Shown: positions 40,358-50,930 of the stretch, piece after piece
How positions within the stretch are numbered: the first letter of the stretch is position 1
How the letters are laid out: every line of letters begins with the position of its first letter
Assembly: GCF_009800925.1 (NCBI RefSeq)
Contig: NZ_WOYF01000016.1
Span: 1 to 64,000, forward strand
Length of the DNA: 64,000 bases
Direction: 5' to 3'
From: Budvicia diplopodorum
GTDB taxonomy: Bacteria; Pseudomonadota; Gammaproteobacteria; Enterobacterales; Enterobacteriaceae
Position numbers and translations under genes: made by a program
The notes under the pieces: model-generated
What the model was told of the DNA's origin: nothing
The model's database searches: none
What the model saw: only the letters and a program-made list of their open reading frames with translations

Positions 40358-41014
40358 ATGTCGGCCGAAAAAAACCACAAGTTCACTACATTAAGCGAAA
40401 ATGAGCTGCTGCTAAGAGAAGCTAAAAAAATTGCCTCTGCACTAGGAAAGATGTTTGCCCCCAGCTGCGAAGTAGTACTTCACGATCTGACTCATCCTGA
40501 GCACGCCATTATCGCCATTGAGTGCCCGCTCTCTGGGCGAAAAATCGGCGATCCGGCCACGGAAATGGGGTTGGCCCGGATTCAGAACAACAGCTTCCCG
40601 GACGTAGTTCAGAACTATGAAAACAGTTTCCCTGACGGCAGGCCGGTAAAAAGTACCTCGATTGGCCTGAGAAATAGTCAGAACGAATACGTGGCGGCGC
40701 TGTGTTTGAATATGGACATTTCCCTATTTAGCACAGTTCAGAGGGTGATCGGCCAACTTACCGCAGTAGACAATCAGCAGGCTCCGCTGAATGAATCGCT
40801 GAAAACCTGGGGGCTGGATGACATTAAAGCCAAGATCAATGAATACGCAGCGGCGTTAAATACCCAACCGCGGGCGCTCACGTCACAACAGCGGCAAAAG
40901 CTTATTCGTCATCTGTCTGAACTGGGCATGCTACAGCTGCGGGGAGCAGCAACAACGGCGGCAGAGACGCTCGGGATCTCAAGGGTTTCTATTTACAACG
41001 CACTAAAGAATTAG
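40358..41014 (+). CDS. YheO/DauR-type transcriptional regulator
   Basis: The 218-aa protein has an N-terminal YheO-like PAS domain (about residues 28-140, with CEVVLHDLTHPEHAIIAIE) and a C-terminal HTH (about 165-218, with AAETLGISRVSIYNALKN). DauR of Pseudomonas, from this family, represses D-arginine catabolism genes. Here the gene is divergent from the PLP enzyme and RidA genes, so it probably senses an amino acid or related ligand and controls them. The ligand is not predictable. No strong ribosome site precedes the ATG. Confidence 0.87.
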   Translation: MSAEKNHKFTTLSENELLLREAKKIASALGKMFAPSCEVVLHDLTHPEHAIIAIECPLSGRKIGDPATEMGLARIQNNSFPDVVQNYENSFPDGRPVKSTSIGLRNSQNEYVAALCLNMDISLFSTVQRVIGQLTAVDNQQAPLNESLKTWGLDDIKAKINEYAAALNTQPRALTSQQRQKLIRHLSELGMLQLRGAATTAAETLGISRVSIYNALKN

Positions 41015-41196
41015 CTGCAAAATAGCGCGCTTATTTCTAAATATAACCTCTCGTATTGACCTTTATTTTGCGCGCCGTATAGTCAGAGAGAGGTATATCA
41101 TAGCCTGAAACACATATTCATTTTGATTAGCCGCCTCAGACAAATGTCCGGAGCCGTTACCGTTACTATAGTTTTATCTTAATTAGACGGGATCCC

Positions 41197-42153
41197 ATGC
41201 AAACCTTTCTTTTACCTTTATGGCACCAGATGGTGCTCTCTGCGCCTCTATTTATACTGGCCATTTTGGGATATGGCTTAATTCGCTGGGGTAAATGGGA
41301 TAAAGCCGTCGCCGACGGGCTCACCAAGTTTGTCTTTTCAGTCGCATTACCCGCCATGCTATTTCGCATGATGTGCAACTTTTCTAAGCAACCACCGGTT
41401 GATGCCCGGCTATTGATCGCTTTCTTCGGCAGCTGCCTGATTGTATTTATCGTTGGTCGCCTGCTCGGCGCTAAAGTTTTCAAGCTTGATGGTACTTCTG
41501 GTTCAGTATTTGCGCTGGGAGGCATCTTCTCTAATAACGTGATGCTGGGAATTCCGGTGGCAACCGTTGCTCTGGGTGAGGCGGCATTGCCATCAGTCGC
41601 GCTGGTTTTGGTATTTAATGGACTGATTCTATGGACGCTGGTTACTGTATCCGTTGAGTGGTCACGCAACGGCTCCCTGACGGTAAAAGGCTTCGCCCAC
41701 ACGGCCCGCAACGTGCTAAGAAATCCGCTAATTATCGGGATTATTTCCGGCACGCTCTTCAGCCTGACGGGTTACGATCTCCCCATCATTATCGATCAGC
41801 CGGTCAGTATGCTAGGCCAAATAGCAGCCCCAATGTCATTGATTGCACTGGGCATGAGCCTAGCTGAATACCGGATCCGCGATGGCTGGCAGATAAGTTC
41901 AGCCATTTGCACTTTAAAACTAATACTACAGCCAATGGTCGTCTGGGCTTTAGCCGTTATACTAAAATTGCCACCGATGGAAACTCAGGTGGTGGTGCTA
42001 CTAGGTTCAATGGCCGTTGGGGTTAACGTTTATCTGATGTCCCGCCAGTTCAACGTCATTGTCGGGCCAGCGGCTTCCAGCATGGTTATCTCTACCATAC
42101 TGTCAGCAGTGACTACCCCTTTGATACTGACATTAATTGGCGTAAGGGTTTAA
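41197..42153 (+). CDS. AEC-family (auxin efflux carrier type) transporter
   Basis: The 318-aa protein has about ten membrane helices in two inverted halves, with FVFSVALPAMLFRMMCNF in the first half and QIAAPMSLIALGMSLAEYRI at the second crossover, both typical of AEC carriers (PF03547). Bacterial members export or import malate, malonate and other organic acids. It follows the YheO-type regulator by 182 bases in the same direction and may belong to the same regulon. The substrate is unknown. Confidence 0.88.
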   Translation: MQTFLLPLWHQMVLSAPLFILAILGYGLIRWGKWDKAVADGLTKFVFSVALPAMLFRMMCNFSKQPPVDARLLIAFFGSCLIVFIVGRLLGAKVFKLDGTSGSVFALGGIFSNNVMLGIPVATVALGEAALPSVALVLVFNGLILWTLVTVSVEWSRNGSLTVKGFAHTARNVLRNPLIIGIISGTLFSLTGYDLPIIIDQPVSMLGQIAAPMSLIALGMSLAEYRIRDGWQISSAICTLKLILQPMVVWALAVILKLPPMETQVVVLLGSMAVGVNVYLMSRQFNVIVGPAASSMVISTILSAVTTPLILTLIGVRV

Positions 42154-42204
42154 TCGCAGAATACTAACAAGTTAATCAGATCAACCACAAGAGAGGCTCA
42201 CTAG

Positions 42205-42888
42205 ATGTATCAGCTTTATATAGCCAACAAAAACTACTCTTCATGGTCACTGCGCCCGTGGGTATTAATGAAAACGTTAGCCATTCCGTTTGAAGAAATC
42301 ATGACGCCTTTTACGCCGGTTTCCAGTTGGAATGAGTTCAGCGCCTTCTCGCCGTCAGGCAAAGTTCCGTGTTTGACCCACACACAGCTCACGATATGGG
42401 ATTCACTGGCCATTATTGAGTATCTGGCAGAATCACACGCATCCGTCTGGCCAGCGTCCGCTGAAGCGCGCGCATGGGCACGCTGCGCCAGCGCAGAAAT
42501 GCACTCGGGATTTAACACTATTCGCAGTCACTGCCCGATGAATATTGGTATCCGGCTACGTCTCAGTCAGCAAACACCCGAGCTGAAAAAGGAGCTATCC
42601 CGCTTAGATGGACTGTGGAATCAGAGTTTAGACAAGTTCGGCGGTCCCTTCTTAGCTGGCGATATATTCACCGCCGTTGATGCCTTCTTTGCGCCCGTGG
42701 CCTTCCGCTTACAAAGCTACGATTTAACGCTTTCGCCAACGGCCTTAGCCTATGCCGACAGGCTACGTAATCTTCCGGCGATGGTCCAATGGCAACAGGC
42801 GGCGCTGAAAGAAGTGTGGCGAGAAGAAGATCATGAACGTGAAAGCCTAGATAGAGGAACGTTATTGCAAGATCTACGGACCGGATAA
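42205..42888 (+). CDS. Glutathione S-transferase family protein
   Basis: The 227-aa protein has an N-terminal thioredoxin-like GST domain (YIANKNYSSWSLRPWVLMK, with the Ser pair at the position of the catalytic Ser/Tyr), the glutathione-contact KVPCL and DSLAIIEYLAE (about 66-73), and a helical C-terminal domain from about 90. It follows the AEC gene by 51 bases and is probably co-transcribed. The substrate is unknown; maleylacetoacetate-isomerase-like chemistry is possible but not demonstrated. Confidence 0.88.
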   Translation: MYQLYIANKNYSSWSLRPWVLMKTLAIPFEEIMTPFTPVSSWNEFSAFSPSGKVPCLTHTQLTIWDSLAIIEYLAESHASVWPASAEARAWARCASAEMHSGFNTIRSHCPMNIGIRLRLSQQTPELKKELSRLDGLWNQSLDKFGGPFLAGDIFTAVDAFFAPVAFRLQSYDLTLSPTALAYADRLRNLPAMVQWQQAALKEVWREEDHERESLDRGTLLQDLRTG

Positions 42889-42909
42889 CCGAATCATTCT
42901 ATAAACAAC

Positions 42910-42934
42910 AAAGGCACCCATAAAGGGTGCCTTT
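42910..42934. terminator. Terminator between GST gene and rlmB
   Basis: AAAGGCACCC (42910-42919) and GGGTGCCTTT (42925-42934) form a perfect 10-bp stem with a 5-nt loop between convergent genes; T tails are short. Confidence 0.7.
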
Positions 42935-42968
42935 CAGATTTATAACGATACCAACATCAAAACCGCTA

Positions 42969-43703
42969 TCAACCGCGCTGTCTCACAATCTCAAACAAAC
43001 AAACCCCGGTCGCAACCGAAACGTTAAGCGACGAAACGCTACCCGCCATCGGAATACTAATCAGCTCATCGCAATGCTCTCGGGTCAAACGACGCATACC
43101 TTCACCTTCAGCGCCCATCACCAAGGCAACCGGACCATCGAACTTACTTTGGTACAGCGTATGATCGGCCTCACCGGCCGTACCCACGATCCAGATATTT
43201 TGTTCCTGAAGCAGCCGTAAAGTGCGCGCCAGATTAGTCACCCGAATCAAAGGCACGGTTTCAGCCGCACCGCTGGCAACTTTCTTCGCCGTTGCATTTA
43301 GCTGAGCCGAACGGTCACGGGGCACGATCACGGCATGAACACCGGCGGCATCTGCGCTACGCAGGCAAGCGCCTAAGTTATGCGGATCGGTAACGCCATC
43401 GAGTACCAGCAGGAACGGTTTATCCAGACCGGCAATCAAGGCCGGCAAGTCGTTTTCCTGATATTGACGACCTTCACGCACTTTGGCGATAATACCCTGA
43501 TGAACTGCACCTTCAACTTTGTTGTCCAGCCACTGGCGATTCGCAACCTGAACTGAAATACCGCTTTGTTCAATTTCAGCGACTAAAGGCTGTAACCGGC
43601 GATCGTCCCGGCCTTTAAGAATAAAGACTTCAATAAAACGCTGAGGGTCTTGATCCAACAACGCTTTAACGGCATGAATACCGTAAATAATCTCACTACT
43701 CAT
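42969..43703 (-). CDS. rlmB: 23S rRNA 2'-O-ribose G2251 methyltransferase
   Basis: RlmB is a SPOUT (TrmH-type) methyltransferase acting on the P-loop of 23S rRNA. The 244-aa product (E. coli 243) has the N-terminal substrate-binding domain ([11 protein letters not shown]) and the knotted catalytic domain with [34 protein letters not shown] and [15 protein letters not shown]. It is the last gene of nsrR-rnr-rlmB, as in E. coli. Confidence 0.97.
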   Translation of the reverse strand: MSSEIIYGIHAVKALLDQDPQRFIEVFILKGRDDRRLQPLVAEIEQSGISVQVANRQWLDNKVEGAVHQGIIAKVREGRQYQENDLPALIAGLDKPFLLVLDGVTDPHNLGACLRSADAAGVHAVIVPRDRSAQLNATAKKVASGAAETVPLIRVTNLARTLRLLQEQNIWIVGTAGEADHTLYQSKFDGPVALVMGAEGEGMRRLTREHCDELISIPMAGSVSSLNVSVATGVCLFEIVRQRG

Positions 43704-43708
43704 AGCAT

Positions 43709-43736
43709 CATTCTTCTACAATTATTCTTCTACAAT
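43709..43736 (-). repeat. Short tandem repeat in the rnr-rlmB spacer
   Basis: On the minus strand ATTGTAGAAGAAT occurs twice head to tail just upstream of rlmB, with a 14-base period. It duplicates the purine-rich stretch next to the ribosome-binding region. Confidence 0.7.
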
Positions 43737-43749
43737 CAAGTATAAAATC

Positions 43750-43771
43750 AGGGCGACACCGTGGCCGCCCT
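43750..43771 (-). terminator. Weak hairpin after rnr
   Basis: On the minus strand AGGGCG and CGCCCT close a 10-nt loop and are followed by GATTTTAT. It may partly reduce transcription into rlmB. Confidence 0.4.
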
Positions 43772-43790
43772 GCGATGACGGCTTATTACA

Positions 43791-46265
43791 TTAAATTTCG
43801 TCGGATTTCTTAGTCCGCTTAGTTTTTAACGCTGCCGTTATTTTTTTCGTCTTGGCTGACGGAGATTTAGCCTTTGGCTTCGCCTTATCAGCTTTTTCAA
43901 CGCTGCTAGTTTTATCCGCCTTGGCGGCTTTAACTACGGTTTCATCTTTGTTAGCTTTGCTTCTTCTCGGCGCTTTAGATTTAGTGCGGGAATCGCCTTT
44001 AGAGTGGCTCTCGCTGCGTAGCTTCACGCTTTTCTTTTCGTTATCACGGGCAGTTTTACCTTCCCCACGCGGACGACGCTCGCTGGAAACCAGCGCGAAA
44101 TCTATTTTGCGTTCATCCAGATGTACGGCATCCACCCGAATTTCCACCTTATCGCCCAGCCGGAATGTCTGACCGGAAGATTCCCCGACTAAACGCTGCC
44201 CGACGTTATCAAAACGATAATAATCATTCTCTAGGGTTGAAACGTGCACCAGACCATCGATAAACAGATCGTCTAAGCGAACAAAAAAGCCAAATGACGT
44301 TACGCTGGCAATAGTGCCGCTAAACACTTCACCGACGTGATCCTGCATAAAGTCACACTTCAGCCAGTCGGCTACGTTTCTGGTCGCTTCATCTGCCCGG
44401 CGTTCAGTCATGGAGCAGTGCTCACCTAACTGAAGCATTTCATTTACTTCATAATGCCAGCCGCCGCTTGGCGTAGAATTGCCCTTAAGCGTACCGGCCT
44501 GCTTGGCCAACAGATACTTAATTCCACGGTGTAATGACAGATCCGGATAGCGACGAATCGGAGAGGTAAAGTGAGCGTAAGACGTTAGCGCCAGACCAAA
44601 GTGACCGCGATTATCAGGATCGTAAATCGCCTGTTTCATTGAACGCAGCAGCATCGTCTGCAGCATTTCACGATCGGGGCGATCGGCAACCGCATCCATT
44701 AATACCGCATAATCTTTAGGCTGAGGCTCCAGACCGCCACCCAAGGTTAAGCCTAACTCGCTTAATACGCTGCGCAGTGACGTCATGTTCTCGCCTTTCG
44801 GACGATCGTGAACCCGGTATAGCGCCGGTTCAGCAGACTTCTCAACGAAACGAGCCGCAGAGATATTAGCCAGAATCATACATTCTTCAATGATCTTATG
44901 AGCATCATTACGGACCAGAGGCTCAATACGCTCAATGCGGCGTTCAGCGTTAAAAATAAATTTAGCCTCGTCGGTCTCAAAAGAGATACCGCCGCGCTGC
45001 TCGCGGGCCAGATCTAATGCTTTATACAGATGATTAAGCTCTTCCAGCATTGGTACCAGCGGTCGATAGTGCTCACGCAGCTCGGCATCGCCTTTCAGAA
45101 TATCCGCAACTTTGGTATAGGTTAAACGAGCGTGAGAATTCATCACGGCTTCGTAGAACTTAAAGGTAGAGAGTTTACCGGTGGCAGATATGGTCATTTC
45201 GCACACCATGCACAGGCGATCTACCTGAGGATTTAGCGAACACAATCCGTTCGATAACACTTCAGGTAACATTGGTACAACCTGTGACGGGAAATAAACT
45301 GAGGTTCCCCGGCTATGGGCTTCTGTATCCAGAGCAGTTGGCGGACGAACGTAGTAGCTCACGTCGGCAATCGCTACCCATAGGCGCCAGCCGCCACCGC
45401 GTTTTTTCTCACAGCAAACGGCGTCATCGAAGTCACGCGCGTCTTCACCGTCAATAGTCACTAACGGTAAATCGCGTAAATCGATACGGCCCTTTTTAGC
45501 CTCTTCAGGCACTTGCTCTTTTAAGCCAGCAACCTGATTAAGTACGGCGTCAGGCCAGACGTGAGGTATTTCGTGGGTGCGCAACGCGATATCTACCGCC
45601 ATTGACGTTCCCATATTATCGCCTAACACTTCAACGACATGACCAACCGCTTTGGTTCGACGGGTCGGGCGCTGAGTCAGCTCAACCACCACCACAAACC
45701 CCATACGGGCACCCATGATGTTCTCTGGCGGTATTAAAATATCGAAATGCAGTCGGCTATCGTCAGGTACCACAAAGCCAATGCCAGCATCGGTAAAATA
45801 GCGCCCGACAATCTGACTGGTCTTCGGTACTAAAACTCGAACTACGCGAGCTTCACGGCGGCCTTTGCGATCAAGATCCTGAGGCTGAGCTAAAATCAGA
45901 TCCCCATGGATAGTCATTTTCATCTGTTCAGCTGAGAGATAAAGATCTTCTTTACTTCCCTCAACCCGCAAAAATCCGTAACCGTCGCGATGGCCGATTA
46001 CCGTACCTTTGATTAAATCTAAACGCTCAGGCAATGCATAACACTGGCGGCGGGTAAAAACCAACTGTCCGTCGCGTTCCATTGCTCTTAAACGACGTCG
46101 CAGCGCCTCTTGTTGTTCTTCACCTTCCAGACCAAGCGCGCTAAATATTTCATCGCGATTAGCCGGTTTTTCTTTTTTAGCCAGTAAATCAAGGATGAAT
46201 TCGCGGCTTGGAATGGGTGACCCGTACTTTTCAGTTTCGCGGGCTAAGAAAGGATCTTTTGACAT
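43791..46265 (-). CDS. rnr: Exoribonuclease RNase R
   Basis: RNase R is a 3'-5' hydrolytic exonuclease that degrades structured RNA and works with tmRNA. The 824-aa product (E. coli 813) has an N-terminal HTH, two cold-shock domains (about 80-230), the RNB catalytic domain starting [19 protein letters not shown] with its four aspartates, and an S1 domain (about 640-725). A long Lys/Ser/Ala-rich tail (about 730-824) follows and can extend RNA contacts. It starts on the stop of nsrR (TAATG overlap), so the two are translationally coupled. Confidence 0.97.
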   Translation of the reverse strand: MSKDPFLARETEKYGSPIPSREFILDLLAKKEKPANRDEIFSALGLEGEEQQEALRRRLRAMERDGQLVFTRRQCYALPERLDLIKGTVIGHRDGYGFLRVEGSKEDLYLSAEQMKMTIHGDLILAQPQDLDRKGRREARVVRVLVPKTSQIVGRYFTDAGIGFVVPDDSRLHFDILIPPENIMGARMGFVVVVELTQRPTRRTKAVGHVVEVLGDNMGTSMAVDIALRTHEIPHVWPDAVLNQVAGLKEQVPEEAKKGRIDLRDLPLVTIDGEDARDFDDAVCCEKKRGGGWRLWVAIADVSYYVRPPTALDTEAHSRGTSVYFPSQVVPMLPEVLSNGLCSLNPQVDRLCMVCEMTISATGKLSTFKFYEAVMNSHARLTYTKVADILKGDAELREHYRPLVPMLEELNHLYKALDLAREQRGGISFETDEAKFIFNAERRIERIEPLVRNDAHKIIEECMILANISAARFVEKSAEPALYRVHDRPKGENMTSLRSVLSELGLTLGGGLEPQPKDYAVLMDAVADRPDREMLQTMLLRSMKQAIYDPDNRGHFGLALTSYAHFTSPIRRYPDLSLHRGIKYLLAKQAGTLKGNSTPSGGWHYEVNEMLQLGEHCSMTERRADEATRNVADWLKCDFMQDHVGEVFSGTIASVTSFGFFVRLDDLFIDGLVHVSTLENDYYRFDNVGQRLVGESSGQTFRLGDKVEIRVDAVHLDERKIDFALVSSERRPRGEGKTARDNEKKSVKLRSESHSKGDSRTKSKAPRRSKANKDETVVKAAKADKTSSVEKADKAKPKAKSPSAKTKKITAALKTKRTKKSDEI

Positions 46266-46726
46266 TACTCTTCCTTCTTTTTAGTTGCCGATATTAATGG
46301 GGAGCCAGAAAACAATAAAGCTTGAAGACCTTTGTTATCATCAATCATATCGGCAAGCGTGTGATTGTCTAATTCTTGTAGAAAAGACTTAACCGCTTTA
46401 TCTAATACTAATTTTAGACGACAGGCGGGAGTAATGTGGCAAAATTCCAGACTACAGTTAACCAACGATAGCGGCTCCATAGCGCGAACCACATCACCAA
46501 TTCGGATGGTATGGGCTGGGCGGCCTAAACGGATGCCGCCATTTTTCCCCCGCACGGCATCAACGACCCCGTCGCGGCTAAGCTGGTTAATAATTTTAAC
46601 CATATGATTGCGAGAAACGCCATAGACTTCAGTAACCTGAGAAATATTGGTAAGTTCGCCAGCGGGGAGTGACGCCATATAAATCAGGGCTCGCAGGCCA
46701 TAATCAGTAAAACTTGTTAACTGCAC
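46265..46726 (-). CDS. nsrR: Nitric-oxide-sensing repressor NsrR
   Basis: NsrR is an Rrf2-family iron-sulfur repressor of NO-detoxification genes. GTG 46726 follows AAAGAGGTATTC and gives 153 aa beginning (M)[18 protein letters not shown], as in E. coli (141 aa); the longer upstream frame is not conserved. The HTH ([15 protein letters not shown]), the wing GKNGGIRLG and the cluster cysteines Cys91, Cys96 and Cys102 ([12 protein letters not shown]) are intact. The C-terminus is about 12 residues longer than in E. coli. Confidence 0.96.
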   Translation of the reverse strand: MQLTSFTDYGLRALIYMASLPAGELTNISQVTEVYGVSRNHMVKIINQLSRDGVVDAVRGKNGGIRLGRPAHTIRIGDVVRAMEPLSLVNCSLEFCHITPACRLKLVLDKAVKSFLQELDNHTLADMIDDNKGLQALLFSGSPLISATKKKEE

Positions 46727-46960
46727 GAATACCTCTTTACTAAAATTACGCTCAGGACCCCGGCGGGCTGAACATCGCGATCTCAATAACAAGACCGCGC
46801 AATGACAATAGGTGCTGAAATATCAGGAGCAATACGCTTAATTAATAACGCTGCTCAATAGTCCATCAGGATAACAAACCCGCTTACAACTAGCTTGTGA
46901 ATAATTTATTTCACCCGTAGAGCGAGGTATACCCTGCTACATTTAATTACTTTCTCTATA

Positions 46961-46989
46961 TAAAAAGAAACCGGGCTAATTGCCCGGTT
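46961..46989 (-). terminator. Terminator after purA
   Basis: On the minus strand AACCGGGC and GCCCGGTT (46982-46989 and 46969-46976) form an 8-bp stem followed by TCTTTTTA. Confidence 0.8.
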
Positions 46990-47018
46990 AATAACCCTAC
47001 TTCAACTTCAGATGATTT

Positions 47019-48350
<1,332 letters not shown>

Positions 48351-48719
48351 CTACCATCACATTAATTTACTTTCAGTATTTTTTAACACAGGTGGCTCAA
48401 ATCAGACCAGTAGCAATTCAGCATTAGCTAAAAAATTATATTTCTTTGTTATAGCGTAATGAATGGGCGGAATAATGAACGGAATTGACTATACGCAATC
48501 GATAACTTATCCATAACGTTGGGCTTCTAACCAAAAAACGATACTCAGGCAGCTGGCCTCAAAACGCCCTTCTTGATTAACAACAATAATACCAACGCCA
48601 AACCGTGCTGACCCTTTACAACAACTTCAGCAATCTTCCTATTTATCTTAATTAAACGCATGGCTTGGGTAAAAAATGTGCGGCATGTCAAAAATTCGAT
48701 TATCAATTCCAAAGATTTC

Positions 48720-48748
48720 TTGCATAAATCAGCTTCCATGACCATATT
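48720..48748 (+). promoter_or_regulatory. Probable fruBKA promoter
   Basis: TTGCAT (48720-48725) and CATATT (48743-48748) are separated by 17 bases. The expected start point, about 48755, falls inside the first Cra site, as expected for a Cra-repressed promoter. The remainder of 48333-48852 has no gene I can support. Confidence 0.5.
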
Positions 48749-48752
48749 TAAA

Positions 48753-48765
48753 GAAACGATTCAGC
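48753..48765 (+). promoter_or_regulatory. Cra (FruR) operator 1
   Basis: GAAACGATTCAGC matches the Cra consensus in reverse orientation (TGAATCGTTTC core). It overlaps the predicted transcription start of fruBKA. Confidence 0.7.
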
Positions 48766-48816
48766 ACTGATGAGCTATAGAGATGGAGTTATTCAGTGCT
48801 TATTTTTACCACAAAA

Positions 48817-48832
48817 GCTGAATCGATTCAGT
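48817..48832 (+). promoter_or_regulatory. Cra (FruR) operator 2
   Basis: GCTGAATCGATTCAGT is an almost perfect palindrome (CTGAATCGATTCAG) fitting the Cra consensus GCTGAAWCGWTTCAGC. It lies 20 bases before fruB. E. coli fruBKA also has two Cra sites. Confidence 0.85.
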
Positions 48833-48852
48833 AAAAATGCACAGAGGTACAT

Positions 48853-49983
48853 ATGTATCAGTTATTACCACAAGTTATTCACCTGAAGGCATCGGCTGAC
48901 GGTAAAGAGGATGCAATCACTCAGGTTGCCGCCGCTTTAGCTGAAGCTGGCTACGTTAGCGCAGGCTATCTCGACGGCATGCTACAGCGTGAGCAACAGG
49001 CATCGACCTACCTAGGTAACGGCATTGCCATCCCCCACGGCACTACCGATACCCGCACTCTAGTGCTGAATACCGGAGTACAGGTTTTCCAGTTCCCTCA
49101 GGGAATTGAGTGGGGAGAAGGACAAACCGCCTATATTGTCATTGGGATCGCCGCCCGTTCCGATGAACATCTGGCCCTATTGCGCCAGCTCACGCACGTA
49201 TTAAGCGATGAGACCATTTCCCGGCAGCTAGCCCAAACGACGTCAAAAGAGGAGCTGTGTAGCTTATTGATGGGAGAACGCCAGACAAAGGAATTTGATT
49301 TTGATGCGTCATCTATTACCTTAAATGTCGATGCCAATAACCTCATCACCCTTCAGGCAATTAATGCTGGCCACCTCCGGCAGATCAACGCCGTCGACGA
49401 TCGGTTTATGGTTGATGTTATTACCCATTCACCAATCAACCTCAGGCAGGGGATTTGGCTAAACGACAGCACCGAAGGAAACTTATCCACCGCCGCGTCG
49501 CTGAGTCGGCCCGCAAAGCCATTTGACGTTAACGGTGAGAAAATGGCCCTCTTGCTGACGGTATCAGTAGCTGATGAGCAGCACCTGCCAATGCTAAACC
49601 GCCTCACTGCGCTATTAATAGCCCAGCAGGCCGAAAAACTCATTACTGCAGATGCCGCCACCCTGATTTCATTGTTAACCACCGACGCGCCTCAGGGAGA
49701 TAACCAAATCAATGCGGAGTTCGTGATTCGTAATGAACATGGTTTACATGCTCGCCCTAGCACCGTCTTGGTGAACACCATTAAAAAATTCAATGCAGAA
49801 ATCACCGTGACCAACCTTGATGGAAGCGGAAAACCGGCCAATGGCAAAAGTATGATGAAAATGGTCTCTCTTGGCGTAAGAAAAGGCCACCGTCTGCGGT
49901 TTACTGCCTGCGGTGATGATGCAGAAATGGCCATTCAGGCCATCGGTGAAGTTATTGCCTCTGGCTTAGGAGAAGGTGCATGA
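48853..49983 (+). CDS. fruB: Fructose PTS IIA/HPr fusion (diphosphoryl transfer protein FPr)
   Basis: FruB passes phosphate from enzyme I to FruA. The 376-aa product equals E. coli length and has three parts. The N-terminal EIIA-Fru domain (about 1-145) has His62 in AIPHGT. A central linker domain follows (about 155-280). The C-terminal HPr-like domain (about 286-376) has His299 in EHGLHARPS. It is the first gene of fruBKA, downstream of two Cra operators. Confidence 0.97.
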   Translation: MYQLLPQVIHLKASADGKEDAITQVAAALAEAGYVSAGYLDGMLQREQQASTYLGNGIAIPHGTTDTRTLVLNTGVQVFQFPQGIEWGEGQTAYIVIGIAARSDEHLALLRQLTHVLSDETISRQLAQTTSKEELCSLLMGERQTKEFDFDASSITLNVDANNLITLQAINAGHLRQINAVDDRFMVDVITHSPINLRQGIWLNDSTEGNLSTAASLSRPAKPFDVNGEKMALLLTVSVADEQHLPMLNRLTALLIAQQAEKLITADAATLISLLTTDAPQGDNQINAEFVIRNEHGLHARPSTVLVNTIKKFNAEITVTNLDGSGKPANGKSMMKMVSLGVRKGHRLRFTACGDDAEMAIQAIGEVIASGLGEGA

Positions 49984-50918
49984 CCAGAAAAGTAGCCACT
50001 ATCACGCTGAATCCGGCCTACGACCTTGTAGGCAGCTGTTCAACGCTTGAAATCGGCGATGTAAATCTTGTCCGGACCACCGGCCTTCATGCCGCCGGAA
50101 AAGGGGTGAACGTAGCAAAAGTGCTGAGAAATCTGGGAATCGATGTCACCGTCGGCGGCTTTTTGGGGCGCGATAATCAAGACGGATTCCAGCAGCTATT
50201 TAGCGAACTTGGCATTGCTAACCGCTTTCAGGTAGTGCCGGGGCGCACTCGCATCAATGTGAAATTGACCGACAACAGCGGCAAAGATACTGACTTCAAC
50301 TTCTCAGGGTTTGACATTCCGGCATTGGACTGGGACCGCTTTGTCACGGACTCGCTTTCATGGCTCGGGCAGTTTGACATGGTAGCAATCAGCGGCAGTT
50401 TACCGGCAGGCGTCTCTCCGGATGCCTTTACCGACTGGATGATGCGTCTGCGAAGCCTATGCTCTTGCATTATTTTTGACAGCAGCAGAGAGACATTTGC
50501 CGCTGGCCTGAAGTCATCCCCATGGCTGGTCAAACCTAACCGCCGTGAGCTGGAAATCTGGGCTAACCGCTCCCTTCCAACAATCGAGGATGTTGTCAGC
50601 ACGGCTTATGAGCTACGGGAGCAGGGAATTGCACACGTCGTGGTCTCTCTCGGAGCCGAAGGGGCACTGTGGGTCAACGCTTCCGGTGCATGGCTGGCTC
50701 AACCACCGGTTTGTGAAGTTGTCAGCACCGTTGGTGCCGGAGACTCGATGGTCGCAGGTTTAATCTATGGATTCCTGATGCGTGAATCCAGTGAGCACTC
50801 ACTTCGTTTAGCCACGGCCGTTTCGGCTCTTGCAGTAAGCCAAAGCAGCGTGGGAATAAACAATCGTCTTGAACTAGCTGCAATGATGTCGCGGGTTAAG
50901 TTAATACCGTTAAATTAG
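49980..50918 (+). CDS. fruK: 1-phosphofructokinase
   Basis: FruK phosphorylates fructose-1-phosphate to fructose-1,6-bisphosphate; fructose-1-phosphate is also the Cra inducer. The 312-aa product equals E. coli length and belongs to the PfkB ribokinase family: [14 protein letters not shown] near the N-terminus and the anion-hole/catalytic [12 protein letters not shown] near residue 250. The ATG overlaps the fruB stop by 4 bases. Confidence 0.97.
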   Translation: MTRKVATITLNPAYDLVGSCSTLEIGDVNLVRTTGLHAAGKGVNVAKVLRNLGIDVTVGGFLGRDNQDGFQQLFSELGIANRFQVVPGRTRINVKLTDNSGKDTDFNFSGFDIPALDWDRFVTDSLSWLGQFDMVAISGSLPAGVSPDAFTDWMMRLRSLCSCIIFDSSRETFAAGLKSSPWLVKPNRRELEIWANRSLPTIEDVVSTAYELREQGIAHVVVSLGAEGALWVNASGAWLAQPPVCEVVSTVGAGDSMVAGLIYGFLMRESSEHSLRLATAVSALAVSQSSVGINNRLELAAMMSRVKLIPLN

Positions 50919-50930
50919 AGGCCTGACTCA

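Noticed and set aside
43852-44172. 106-aa plus-strand frame
   Set aside because: It is the mirror of the lysine-rich RNase R tail; its leucine/serine-rich composition is a by-product of lysine and serine codons on the other strand.
48545-48745. 66-aa minus-strand frame upstream of fruB
   Set aside because: It runs antisense through the predicted fruBKA promoter, lacks a ribosome site, and resembles no family I know.
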